Assembly (NCBI RefSeq): GCF_000317105.1
Contig: NC_019693.1
Span: 5,457,227 to 5,521,226 of the forward strand
Reading direction: 5' to 3'
Length of the DNA stretch: 64,000 nt
Origin: Oscillatoria acuminata PCC 6304
GTDB lineage: Bacteria; Cyanobacteriota; Cyanobacteriia; Cyanobacteriales; Laspinemataceae
The notes beneath the pieces are model-generated. The model did not search any database and had not been told where the DNA came from. It saw only the letters and a list, made by a program, of their open reading frames with translations. Both the position numbers and the translations under genes were made by a program. Every line of letters starts with the position of its first letter. The stretch's first letter is position 1. Shown here in pieces: positions 27,027-35,119 of this stretch.

Positions 27027-27849
27027 CGTCTCTCATCCTCTTACCTTTACTTAACCAATAGAGAGGGGCAATCATCCCATAAGGACGCCAAACTTCGGGT
27101 TTTCTTAATACCGAATTTTTGCCATCTTTGCCCCGTTCATCAATCCGGTTAGGGCGAGGATCATTGCGCCCTAATACCCCAAAAGTGGAAATTGCAAAAA
27201 ACCTCAAATTTTCTTTGGGAATCTTATCTTCTAAGGTGGCTTTAGTCTGAGGAAAGTGCATCTCAAATAAATCTTGTTCCGGATCCAAGCGCCCCGGCCA
27301 TAGTTCACCTCGTTCACATTTGCTCATCGCTACAGCTAACCGAAAATCACCCAGGCGATCGCGTCCATCCATTAAGTAGGTAAACTTTTCTAAAACTTTA
27401 CTATAAAATTCATCCATACCTTGCCAACTGGTTAACAAAATCAAACATCCGCTCACATCTTTCATCAAACATTCATCAATAAATTCCGTATGCAGGTGCT
27501 TCATCTCTCCTGAATCTAAAAGTTCATCAAAAATTTCTCCGGGATAGTCTCTAACTGCCAAATTGAGGGTATCCGCTTTTTTAAATAAATGTTTAATTTC
27601 AATCGTAAACTGGTACAAAGGATGGTCGTCAATCCCTCCGAGATCCACAACGGTGGGTTCGAGAGATTCTCCTCTACAAATAATCGTTTCAGCTTTTTCA
27701 GCTAGGGAACGAGCTTCGTCCCCCACTGCTTGAACATGGAAATAGGTGGATTTTTTTCCCAGTCGTTTCTTATCCGGCCAGTAAGACAAAGCAGCCAAAT
27801 AAGAGGTCTTTCCAGAACTTCGCGGCCCTATGATACGGATATTTCCCAT
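27019..27849 (-). CDS. P-loop GTPase-like protein 2 of a paired set
   Basis: This 276-residue protein starts at ATG (complement of 27847-27849). Walker A is GPRSSGKT (8-15), almost at the N-terminus. The G3 motif is DYPGE and the specificity box is MSKCERGE. The C-terminal WRPYGMIAPLYWL matches its partner at 26115. There is no membrane segment. The 8-nt overlap with the partner gene implies coupled translation and a fixed ratio, as expected for a heterodimer. The gene starts 31 nt after a third GTPase-like gene. Confidence 0.85.
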   Translation of the reverse strand: MGNIRIIGPRSSGKTSYLAALSYWPDKKRLGKKSTYFHVQAVGDEARSLAEKAETIICRGESLEPTVVDLGGIDDHPLYQFTIEIKHLFKKADTLNLAVRDYPGEIFDELLDSGEMKHLHTEFIDECLMKDVSGCLILLTSWQGMDEFYSKVLEKFTYLMDGRDRLGDFRLAVAMSKCERGELWPGRLDPEQDLFEMHFPQTKATLEDKIPKENLRFFAISTFGVLGRNDPRPNRIDERGKDGKNSVLRKPEVWRPYGMIAPLYWLSKGKRMRDDA

Positions 27850-27880
27850 CTTGATTGTACTCCTTGATTATTTTTGACGA

Positions 27881-28633
27881 TTATTTTCCCAAAAATGAAC
27901 CTAAATAAATCCAGGGTAGTTCTAATAGGGAACGATTATAAATACTGGTAATAAAGCAGCGGACTGATAATCCGGAAATACTCCGATTCAGTCGGTCCAG
28001 TTCTCCATTAACGGGTCGAAAGTATCGTTGAAATACATAGTCGTGCCGTTGCTTCCAATTCATCGAAGAATTGTGAGGATGATAGGCGAGTCTTTGGGAC
28101 TCTTGCTTGAGGTCACAAAATAAATCAGCCTTGTTTAAACATAACACTAAATGGCGTACTTTAGGACAGTCTTGATTAAAAAAATTAACCCATCTTTGGA
28201 ATCGATTACACCATTGTTGCTGGGTGATATATTCTTCCGCATTTTCAACTCCTGGCTTTAACATTTCTCGATAAGGAGATACGATTAATAAAATACCCTG
28301 AGCTTGGCGAATATTTTCTAAAAAATTTTCCCACTTTTCGGGATTTTCAGATTGCCAAGTTTGACGCCAAATTTCCCCTGGGGTATCAATCCAATCTAAG
28401 GTCAATTGTTTGAGTCCGGTGGGTAACTTGACTTGAATTTCTAAATATTCCGCATAAACAGATTTTGCGGCGTCGGTTGGTTTAGTTCCAGCTTGTTCTT
28501 CATCATAGCTCATGGATTTAAGTTGATTGTAATCTGGAGTTATGACCCGAGCATATTCGCTGTTGGGGTTCGCTAATTCCAGTGCTAAGTGGGTTTTTCC
28601 CGTAGCGCGATCGCCGATATAAATAATGCCCAT
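27881..28633 (-). CDS. Third P-loop GTPase-like protein, NKxD intact
   Basis: I chose the ATG at complement 28631-28633 (250 residues), preceded by a G-rich ribosome-binding site; a GTG nine bases upstream is possible. Walker A is GDRATGKT (7-14), the G3 motif is DTPGE, and the specificity box is LNKADLF, so this one should bind GTP. It lacks the C-terminal WRP signature of the paired GTPases. It is therefore a more distant member of the same cluster, perhaps acting upstream of them. There is no membrane segment. It lies between the VirD4-like ATPase and the GTPase pair. Confidence 0.85.
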   Translation of the reverse strand: MGIIYIGDRATGKTHLALELANPNSEYARVITPDYNQLKSMSYDEEQAGTKPTDAAKSVYAEYLEIQVKLPTGLKQLTLDWIDTPGEIWRQTWQSENPEKWENFLENIRQAQGILLIVSPYREMLKPGVENAEEYITQQQWCNRFQRWVNFFNQDCPKVRHLVLCLNKADLFCDLKQESQRLAYHPHNSSMNWKQRHDYVFQRYFRPVNGELDRLNRSISGLSVRCFITSIYNRSLLELPWIYLGSFLGK

Positions 28634-28706
28634 TCCCCTCACCTTCTACGGTTTTATATGACTGGTATTTTACCCTTCTTCAAACTTCTATCCTTCCTCC
28701 CCATCT

Positions 28707-30311
28707 CTAGGTGGAATAATCCGTTAGAAACGGTTTAGAACTTGGACTTTGAGCGGTGTTAATCCGGACGATCGCACTCCGGGTACTGGGTAAATCATCC
28801 AGGGGACGATTACTAATTTCTCGAACGGCTAAAACCGGAACCCGTTCATAGTGGATACTCCGTTGATTGAGTGGACTCGGCCCCACAATTCCCTGTGCGG
28901 ACATATTCAAAACGCGCCGTTGATACTCCCCTAATTGTTGACTCAACCAGTCGGAAGTTTTATAACTCACCCCCTGTAAAAAGATTTGCGTCCGACAGTT
29001 ATTGAGTGCAGGCAGAGTTTGGTCTGGAAATTGATCCAAAGACTGACACATGAGAAATACACTCGCTTTGGCCCCCCGCCCGATCGCCGTAATTTCTTCA
29101 TAGTCAATATTCTTTAAACGCGGTGCTTCATCGCAAAGAATATAGGTGGGTGTCCAACTATGTTGGGGATTTCGCAACCGTCGATACATGACATTCATCA
29201 CATAACTCAGCATCACCCCCGCCAAGGCTGATCCAAATTTCCCATCGGCTAACGATTGACCAATCACTAAGGTATTTCGGGAATTACCGTTGAGGGCTTT
29301 TAGGAGAAAAATGTCACTGGCTCCATCACAAATTACCTTAACATTCGGATCCTTAAATGGACTGAGCTTATTTTGCAAAAAACTAATATCTAGTCCAAAG
29401 CGATCGTCGGGTAAACTCAGGTAAGAAACTAGATCTCCCCCCCACTGATTTGCAGCTTGGGGTAGATTGCTTAATAGTGCTTCCACCCCTAGGCGATCCA
29501 CGAGTAAATCCGGTAGATCGCTGGGATTGGTTTTGACTAATCCCTGTTTGCGGGCCGCTACAACCACTCCTAAAATTGCAGTCAACCAGGTAATATCCCG
29601 TTTCCAAAATGCCGCATTAGGGTCTGTTTGGCTAAAATTTCCATATAACGCTTCGGCGATGGCCCGGATTTCTTTTTCACTTCCAAACTTTTCCAACTCC
29701 TCTAAAAAATTCCAAACTACTCGATGCCGTTGGGCGCTCAAATCCCAGACTATTAATTTGGATCCCGCACTGGCTGCCAGCAATGCCAAGCGATCGCCTA
29801 GGAATCCTGCCGCATCGACACAAACCAGATTTCCTTTATTCATCAAGTTTTCGGCAGATTTCAACAGCAGTTCGGTTTTTCCTGACCCGGTGGGACCAAC
29901 GATTAAAACGTGCTGGTGTAAAAAATCACTGGGAATCCATACCCCTGAACCCAATCGAGCTTTACTTCGCTTTAAGTTGACATACCTCCCTATCCAAAAA
30001 TCTCCATTTTTGTAATCTCCCCTAAGCAAAGGCTTAATTTGTTTAAGGTTGGCTAATTGGGAATAATCGTATAATTCTTGATAGCTCATTGAGGGTTTTA
30101 GCCGCTCTCCTGGCCCGAGAATTAAAACGCCTCGACTGTTGACCGCAGCCCCAATTCCTTTAAACCCTTGATGGATTCCAACTCCGATGATTTTCAGTAG
30201 TCCCGTTACAAAAATTGTGGTAATTCTCCAGGCTATGCGAAAGACTAAAAGGACAACTTGCAAGTAAATTTGAACAAACAGATTAGCAAACCAAAAGAAA
30301 AACTGCTCCAT
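28707..30311 (-). CDS. VirD4/TraG-type coupling ATPase
   Basis: This 534-residue membrane-anchored hexameric-ATPase-type protein has one or two N-terminal hydrophobic segments (about 5-45). Walker A is VGPTGSGKTELLL (near 135-147) and Walker B is YILCDEAPRL near 388, followed by IGRGAKASVFLMCQSLDQF, the classic signature of type IV coupling proteins. In conjugation these ATPases deliver DNA or protein to a secretion channel. No relaxase, VirB4 or other type IV secretion gene is visible here, so its substrate in this cluster is unclear. Moving a protein effector, or acting as a sensor ATPase, are alternatives. The strand and spacing place it at the start of the GTPase part of the cluster. Confidence 0.9.
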   Translation of the reverse strand: MEQFFFWFANLFVQIYLQVVLLVFRIAWRITTIFVTGLLKIIGVGIHQGFKGIGAAVNSRGVLILGPGERLKPSMSYQELYDYSQLANLKQIKPLLRGDYKNGDFWIGRYVNLKRSKARLGSGVWIPSDFLHQHVLIVGPTGSGKTELLLKSAENLMNKGNLVCVDAAGFLGDRLALLAASAGSKLIVWDLSAQRHRVVWNFLEELEKFGSEKEIRAIAEALYGNFSQTDPNAAFWKRDITWLTAILGVVVAARKQGLVKTNPSDLPDLLVDRLGVEALLSNLPQAANQWGGDLVSYLSLPDDRFGLDISFLQNKLSPFKDPNVKVICDGASDIFLLKALNGNSRNTLVIGQSLADGKFGSALAGVMLSYVMNVMYRRLRNPQHSWTPTYILCDEAPRLKNIDYEEITAIGRGAKASVFLMCQSLDQFPDQTLPALNNCRTQIFLQGVSYKTSDWLSQQLGEYQRRVLNMSAQGIVGPSPLNQRSIHYERVPVLAVREISNRPLDDLPSTRSAIVRINTAQSPSSKPFLTDYST

Positions 30312-30425
30312 AACCGTAAGCCATAAAATTCGCTGACTCCAGCCTTGAAAAAAACTTAATGACCCCTATCGAATCGTTTCCCTCCAGTTTGCTCTGTTAG
30401 CCTTAGTGATGATCCAGAATACCCG

Positions 30426-30743
30426 TCAACTCGGACTCGGACTAGAAGGGGCGGAAGGTGGTTTAGGAGTTGGACGGGGTGGCGATGTCGGAGCACTTTG
30501 TTGTTTGAGTGCCGCTAACCTTTGTTGATTTTCTGTTAAGGCCGGTTGAGTCGCGGTTGGTTGTTGTGATTTCTGCTCTAAATATTTCTGCTTGAGTTCT
30601 GCGAGCTTCGGATCGGAGGTCGTTTGGGTGGTTGGACTTGTGGACTTGCGGGAAGGGCCTGTGCTTTCTGGTTGCTCCTTGGCTACTTCGATCCGTTTAT
30701 CCATATGTGGGCCTTTGGACGCTCCGTTGTCTAGGCTAAACAT
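30426..30743 (-). CDS. Small proline/glutamine-rich protein, 105 residues
   Basis: The ORF starts with ATG (complement of 30741-30743), 114 nt upstream of the VirD4-like gene and co-oriented, so it may be the first gene of the cluster. The sequence is low-complexity: Ser/Thr/Pro-rich ends around two short helices that repeat a (L)A-(E/A)-L-K-Q pattern. There is no signal peptide or membrane helix. It is probably intrinsically disordered, and a substrate or adaptor of the ATPase is possible but unsupported. Confidence 0.6.
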   Translation of the reverse strand: MFSLDNGASKGPHMDKRIEVAKEQPESTGPSRKSTSPTTQTTSDPKLAELKQKYLEQKSQQPTATQPALTENQQRLAALKQQSAPTSPPRPTPKPPSAPSSPSPS

Positions 30744-30854
30744 AATTTAAGTGCTCGGTTATAAAGTGGCTAACAACACTGTTACATGAACAAACTATTT
30801 TTTCTACATCTTAGCTAAACTTGTAATATTTTGTTATACTAAGTGACAGCAAAA

Positions 30855-31025
30855 ATGCAAAAGAAACTTGACCGCCACCTCCAGGAAGAAGGAGTTATGA
30901 CAGATGGTGTAAGCGACAATTCGCTGAACATCATCTACCTTCTGGGCGATTCAATCTCACGGGAATTATGGGAAGTCATAGAGAAGGCATTTGACGCCCC
31001 CATTCCCATTGGTGGGAAGCCCTAA
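30855..31025 (+). CDS. Small protein of 56 residues, unknown
   Basis: The ATG at 30855 gives 56 residues; a GTG at 30843 and an ATG at 30897 with an AAGGAG box close upstream are alternatives. TATACT at 30835-30840 could be a -10 element for a longer start. The C-terminal half (SLNIIYLLGDSISRELWEVIEKAF) looks like an ordinary folded helix-strand protein and not random translation. It is divergent from the 30743 gene and lies upstream of the recombinase. I cannot assign a family. Confidence 0.5.
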   Translation: MQKKLDRHLQEEGVMTDGVSDNSLNIIYLLGDSISRELWEVIEKAFDAPIPIGGKP

Positions 31026-31091
31026 CTTGTTTGGGGTTCGGGCTTCGTTTGGGCCGAGGGAGGGGAACGTAACCTAGCCGATGTCCATCGG

Positions 31092-31097
31092 TATAAT
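31092..31097 (+). promoter_or_regulatory. Candidate -10 box TATAAT
   Basis: A perfect TATAAT lies 63 nt before the recombinase start. No convincing -35 hexamer sits 16-18 nt upstream, so this is a candidate only. Confidence 0.35.
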
Positions 31098-31159
31098 AGA
31101 GTACAAAACATATTGGGTTAGGGCATTTGAGAGGATCTAAAGCAAGAGAAGGAAAGAAG

Positions 31160-31765
31160 ATGAAAACGAACAACTCAGGGATCGCTAAAATCTTGCAGGA
31201 GCAAGAAATTGAACGACTGTTCGCAGATGGCTTTCAGAATGAACGCGATCGGGCTTTGTTTGGAATTTGTATGTTGACAACCTGTAAAATTAGCGAAGCT
31301 TGTTCGATGCTGACTGGGGATGCCTATGCGGGCAAGCAGGTCCGTTCTACGGTGTTGATTCGTAAGGGAAAGAGTCCGAATCAAACGATTCGTTCGATTC
31401 CAGTTCATCCTCAGTTGGTGAAACTACTGGAAGCGTATCGCCCCCAAGCTGGTCAACCTTTCCTGTTTCCCGGTCGGCACGGTCGTGGACATATCAACCC
31501 CAGAGCAGCGGCTTTGATTCTCAAGCAAGCCTGTGACCAAGTAGGACTAAGCGGCATCAGTACCCATAGCTTCAGACGAACGGCACTGACGAAATTAGCG
31601 AGTGCAGGAGTATCCTGGCAGACCCTTCAGGCCATATCTGGGCTAGAGAGTTTTGCTGCACTTGAGAAGTACCTCGTCGAAAGAGAAGTCCAGGTCTCCG
31701 CAGACTCAGTAAAGCTCCGGGAAGGGATTACCTTCCTTGACTTTCCGTCCTACTCGATGCTGTAG
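31160..31765 (+). CDS. Tyrosine recombinase/integrase catalytic domain, atypical active site
   Basis: The ATG at 31160 follows a GAAGGAAAG-type ribosome-binding region and gives 201 residues; longer in-frame reading is upstream noise. It is a lone catalytic domain without the N-terminal SAM-like core-binding domain. The H-x-x-R pair is present (His136, Arg139) and so is the nucleophile in EKYL (Tyr171). The first catalytic Arg of the usual R-I-x-E motif is Lys43 (CKISEA), and the LGH histidine region reads ISGLESFA, without His. Such changes usually reduce or abolish recombination, so it may be a DNA-binding remnant or use a modified mechanism. It has no visible att site or cargo boundary nearby. 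Confidence 0.82.
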   Translation: MKTNNSGIAKILQEQEIERLFADGFQNERDRALFGICMLTTCKISEACSMLTGDAYAGKQVRSTVLIRKGKSPNQTIRSIPVHPQLVKLLEAYRPQAGQPFLFPGRHGRGHINPRAAALILKQACDQVGLSGISTHSFRRTALTKLASAGVSWQTLQAISGLESFAALEKYLVEREVQVSADSVKLREGITFLDFPSYSML

Positions 31766-32144
31766 TAGCCGGAGTGGGATGGGGTCACGAGGAGAGCCAC
31801 TGGTCTGTGAGTGGGGATTAAGTTTGCTCGGGGGTTGTCAATTAGGGTCCTGGTGGTTGTACCTCCTGTGTTTAGGTTCTATTTATTTATTAGGGCGAAT
31901 CTCAAAAATTATGCAGATCCGCCAAAAAAACTTTGTTTCTCCTGGCGACTGGGGGATAATTTTTCTGATAAAAAGCCCCAAAATGCCAACAGCGTAAGGG
32001 ATTGAGTTGGATCACATTTGGGTGCTGTTGCCTTGACAACCCCGCCGGGTTTACTGCCAATCCAAGAGAGCAAAAATTTTATAGCAGATTAAACATCAGT
32101 AATTTGCCCTCGGGTTTCCCGAAGTCAAGGCCCTTGGAAAAAAT
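31766..32144. other. Intergenic between convergent genes, no gene seen
   Basis: These 379 bases hold several short ORFs of 60-86 codons in different frames with no ribosome-binding site or conserved-looking composition. I see no strong terminator hairpin. It may be decayed sequence associated with the recombinase. Confidence 0.5.
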
Positions 32145-32873
32145 TTATGGGTGCAAGAAATGCGATCGCCCTTCTCCTGAGATCTGATGACTGGCCTTGA
32201 GACCCTGTAACGCCCGGACGAACTCATCGGCCTCGCGATCGGTTCCATCTGCCTGAGCAAAGTAGCGATTCGCCAGTTGCGGAATTCGCTTCATGGTATA
32301 GGAACATAAGGGAAATCGCCCTTCAGGGCAATTCTGGCAGGGAGATTTGGAATAGTGGGACCGCACTTTTAGGGTTAAATTCCAAACCCCAATAAATCCG
32401 ATCACAAAGCCTATTTTTAGGATCCATCCCCAGACTGTAAATGGAGTCATCCACAGCCCCGCATAAATGAGAACGGTGACAGAAACTCCCAAAAGATAAC
32501 GGGCCAGGACTTTATACGCTTTTACTTGGATCCAGATTTGCAAAAGGGCCGGAATGTAAAGGAAAATGCCCAGGGCAAGCCAGACATAAAAAGGCTTAGT
32601 GGTCAACAATTCCACATGAGGGAGCCAGACGAGACCGCTGACAATACCGCTCACGATACCGCAAGTCATCATCGCGCATCCCAAACATAGGGGCAATTTT
32701 CCGATCCAAATCAGGTGATGGTCGTAATAGTGGCAACTGGGATGATGAGCGAGCAGGGGTTTCATTTCGAGTCGAGCCATGAACTCGCGAAATTCTTGAC
32801 TGGAAAGGGCTGGGGCCAAGTCTCCGGTTGGTTTGACCCCCTTGAGATTAGGGAGGTGGGGTAAGAACGTCAT
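32145..32873 (-). CDS. DUF2085-like membrane protein, 242 residues
   Basis: This gene starts at ATG (complement of 32871-32873), overlapping the stop of the small upstream gene in an ATGA. A Cys-containing segment near residues 46-66 (PSCHYYDHHL then LPLCLGCAM) resembles the metal- or disulfide-like start of DUF2085 proteins. About four membrane helices follow (about 65-170). A second Cys cluster (SPCQNCPEGRFPLCSY, near 187-202) lies after the last helix. The function of the family is unknown. The paired Cys motifs suggest metal binding. Confidence 0.75.
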   Translation of the reverse strand: MTFLPHLPNLKGVKPTGDLAPALSSQEFREFMARLEMKPLLAHHPSCHYYDHHLIWIGKLPLCLGCAMMTCGIVSGIVSGLVWLPHVELLTTKPFYVWLALGIFLYIPALLQIWIQVKAYKVLARYLLGVSVTVLIYAGLWMTPFTVWGWILKIGFVIGFIGVWNLTLKVRSHYSKSPCQNCPEGRFPLCSYTMKRIPQLANRYFAQADGTDREADEFVRALQGLKASHQISGEGRSHFLHP

Positions 32874-33040
32874 AGGGACTTTTTAAAGATTAAAACAACC
32901 GTCGGGATGGTCTGACTGCAACAATTAGTCCGGGCAGAACTATAGGCAGTGACGAGTTCCCAGTTTTGCTGCCCTAGGGTGTTACATTCAATATTTACTT
33001 TTTCCCAGTCTGAGACTATAACCTTGTACTCGTATTTCAT
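32870..33040 (-). CDS. DUF4177-like small protein, 56 residues
   Basis: This short gene starts with ATG (complement of 33038-33040) and ends with TGA in an ATGA overlap with the next gene, which supports real translation. The protein begins MKYEYKVIVSDWEKVNIECN and contains LGQQNWELVTAYS, the N-terminal strand and L-G-x-x-x-W-E-L-V core of DUF4177. It differs by having Cys-Cys near residues 40-41. The function of DUF4177 is unknown. Coupling to a Cys-rich membrane protein suggests that they act together. Confidence 0.8.
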   Translation of the reverse strand: MKYEYKVIVSDWEKVNIECNTLGQQNWELVTAYSSARTNCCSQTIPTVVLIFKKSL

Positions 33041-33415
33041 GGGATGAACCTACATTAAGGAATCGTGTTCAGAGATTTTCGCCTGATCGCCCTCCAAAAC
33101 TAAGCCTCTCAAAGGTTTGACAATCCACAGATGCAGGAGATTGTCAGGCCGGAGCCTCAGACTAGGGCGAGTCCATCTGGCGCTCAGTGGTGCACTCAGC
33201 CTAGGGGAGCAACTTCGCTGCTGAAATCCTCCAAGAGATTAAGACAGTGCTGATTCAGATGTATAAATCATATCCGGCTATCCCGAATCTCCGATCGCAA
33301 TGGAGATTGTAAATTTGGTTGTCAATTGAGTTGGCAGATGGATTGGCAAGTGGAGGGGTGACTTTCTGGAAAGAATCAGTTAGAATCACAACTGGTAACA
33401 TCACCCCGACCGGCG
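33041..33415. other. Divergent intergenic region
   Basis: These 375 bases separate the DUF4177-like gene from the second STAND gene and should contain both promoters. No ORF or strong hairpin is evident. I cannot identify promoter boxes with confidence. Confidence 0.5.
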
Positions 33416-35119
33416 ATGCCTCCAACAAAAGATTTTGCAGAAGCGGCCCAGCAATGGTATTTAGATCGGTTGTATGCAGACTTGGCTAAAGCAAAACAAG
33501 TTTGTGTGCCTCATGCCAGAACGGGATTGAGCGATACGGAAAAAGTACATTTACGCGGGTTGTTATGTGGCTACAGCCCTGATGAGATTGCTTGCAAGCT
33601 CAACAAAACCCCGACTGGGGTGAAACCCTCCCTCACGAAAACTTTGTATCGGTATGTGGAACAGTTGACCGGGCGATCGCCGAATACCTTGGGTAATTGG
33701 CGAGACGTGGTGGATTGGCTGGAAGCGGAATATAAAATCCGCTCATTTCTGGTATCCGTGCCCCGGCGAGAAGATTGGGGTGATGCGCCGGATGTTGCCC
33801 TCTTCTCGGGTCGATATGGGGATCTCAGCAGTCTCACTAAATGGATTGTCCAAGATGGATGCCGATTAGTGACGATCGTGGGGATGGGAGGAATGGGTAA
33901 AACCCGGCTTGGGGTCAAGGTCGCCAAAGAAATAGCCCAGGAGTTTGAGTATGTGATCTGGCGCAGTCTGGGAGATGCGCCCACCCTCAGAGAACTGTTA
34001 GCCGATTTGTTAGAATTCTTGTCTTACGAATCATCGGAACTGGTGAAGGATTCTCATTCCGAGGCGATCGCTTCCACCGCCCAGAAGATCTCTGAGTTAC
34101 TGAAATTTTTGCAACGTCATCGGTGCTTAGTCATTTTAGATGATGTGGAAATGATTTTAGCCAGTGGAGAGTTCGCTGGATACTGCCGCCAGGGATATCA
34201 AGACTACAGTCAACTGTTTCAGAAAATTGGAGAAGTCCCCCTTCGCAGTTGCTTGCTGCTTCTGAGTGGGGAAAAACCGATAGCAGTGGCCTCATTAGAG
34301 GGACCTCTGCTCCCAGTTCGGTGTTTACAACTGACGGGGTTACAACCGGAATCCGCTCAAGAGATTTTAACCGATCAAGGCCTGTGCGTAACGGATCCGG
34401 GCTTTTCTGAATTAATTCGACGATATGGAGGCCATCCGGCTGCCCTTAAAATTGTTTCGACCACGATTGTAGAATTATTTAAGGGCAATATCCTGCAATT
34501 CTTGCAACAAAGTAGCTTGATTGTGGGAGATGCTTTGCGAAATATTTTAGATCGGCAATTCGCCCGATTGTCGGAACTAGAACTAGAAATTATCTACGCC
34601 CTGGCCCTTCACTCTCAGACCGTGTCGGCAGATGAACTGCAAGGACAAATGTGGCGTTCAGTATCGGGAACAGAATTAGTAGGGGCCTTGGATTCTTTAA
34701 AACGGCGATCGCTGATCGAAAATATTTCTGAGCAACCGGGGGAAATCCTGTTTAGCTTGCCCCCAGTGATGAAAAAGTATGTGGTTAATCAATTTATTTA
34801 CCGTTTTGTCCAAAACTTGGCGATCGCCCTGGAAACTCAAGAATTCAAGAAAATGGGGCTAGTCAGAACTCATGCCCTCGTTAACCGGCGATCGTCCGAC
34901 TCAGGAAAGCTCATTCAATCTCGCACCATTCTCACCCGAGTCAGAGATGCCCTTTTGACCCGCTTCAGAGGGGAAGAAAATCTCGAAGAGAAACTCACCC
35001 AGTTATTATTGGACTGTACTGAAAACTCTTATTCTGACTTAGGATACATCAAGCTCAATCTTAACGAGTTGCTCCAATCCCTCAACGGTTATCGAAAAGG
35101 CCATGATCAATCCTCATGA
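33416..35119 (+). CDS. HTH-STAND (NB-ARC-type) ATPase
   Basis: This is a 567-residue STAND switch starting at the ATG at 33416. Residues about 1-105 are the helix-turn-helix-like domain shared with the protein at 7633. The NTPase has Walker A GMGGMGKT near 160, Walker B LVILDDVE near 240 and a sensor LLLLSGE. A helical winged-helix-like C-terminus follows, and no repeat sensor is present. The NTPase and the C-terminus are homologous to the STAND protein at 3342, including GEFAGYCRQGYQDY/GELAGQYREGYEDY. Its end overlaps the kinase gene by 17 nt, giving a tightly coupled STAND-kinase pair. It probably controls that kinase (inference). Confidence 0.92.
   Translation: MPPTKDFAEAAQQWYLDRLYADLAKAKQVCVPHARTGLSDTEKVHLRGLLCGYSPDEIACKLNKTPTGVKPSLTKTLYRYVEQLTGRSPNTLGNWRDVVDWLEAEYKIRSFLVSVPRREDWGDAPDVALFSGRYGDLSSLTKWIVQDGCRLVTIVGMGGMGKTRLGVKVAKEIAQEFEYVIWRSLGDAPTLRELLADLLEFLSYESSELVKDSHSEAIASTAQKISELLKFLQRHRCLVILDDVEMILASGEFAGYCRQGYQDYSQLFQKIGEVPLRSCLLLLSGEKPIAVASLEGPLLPVRCLQLTGLQPESAQEILTDQGLCVTDPGFSELIRRYGGHPAALKIVSTTIVELFKGNILQFLQQSSLIVGDALRNILDRQFARLSELELEIIYALALHSQTVSADELQGQMWRSVSGTELVGALDSLKRRSLIENISEQPGEILFSLPPVMKKYVVNQFIYRFVQNLAIALETQEFKKMGLVRTHALVNRRSSDSGKLIQSRTILTRVRDALLTRFRGEENLEEKLTQLLLDCTENSYSDLGYIKLNLNELLQSLNGYRKGHDQSS

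Noticed and set aside
28707-30311. Integrated conjugative element
   Set aside because: A coupling-type ATPase is present, but no relaxase, other type IV secretion genes, att repeats or intact integrase are seen nearby.
31737-32187. Overlapping short ORFs after the recombinase
   Set aside because: Different frames overlap with no start signals; probably non-coding.
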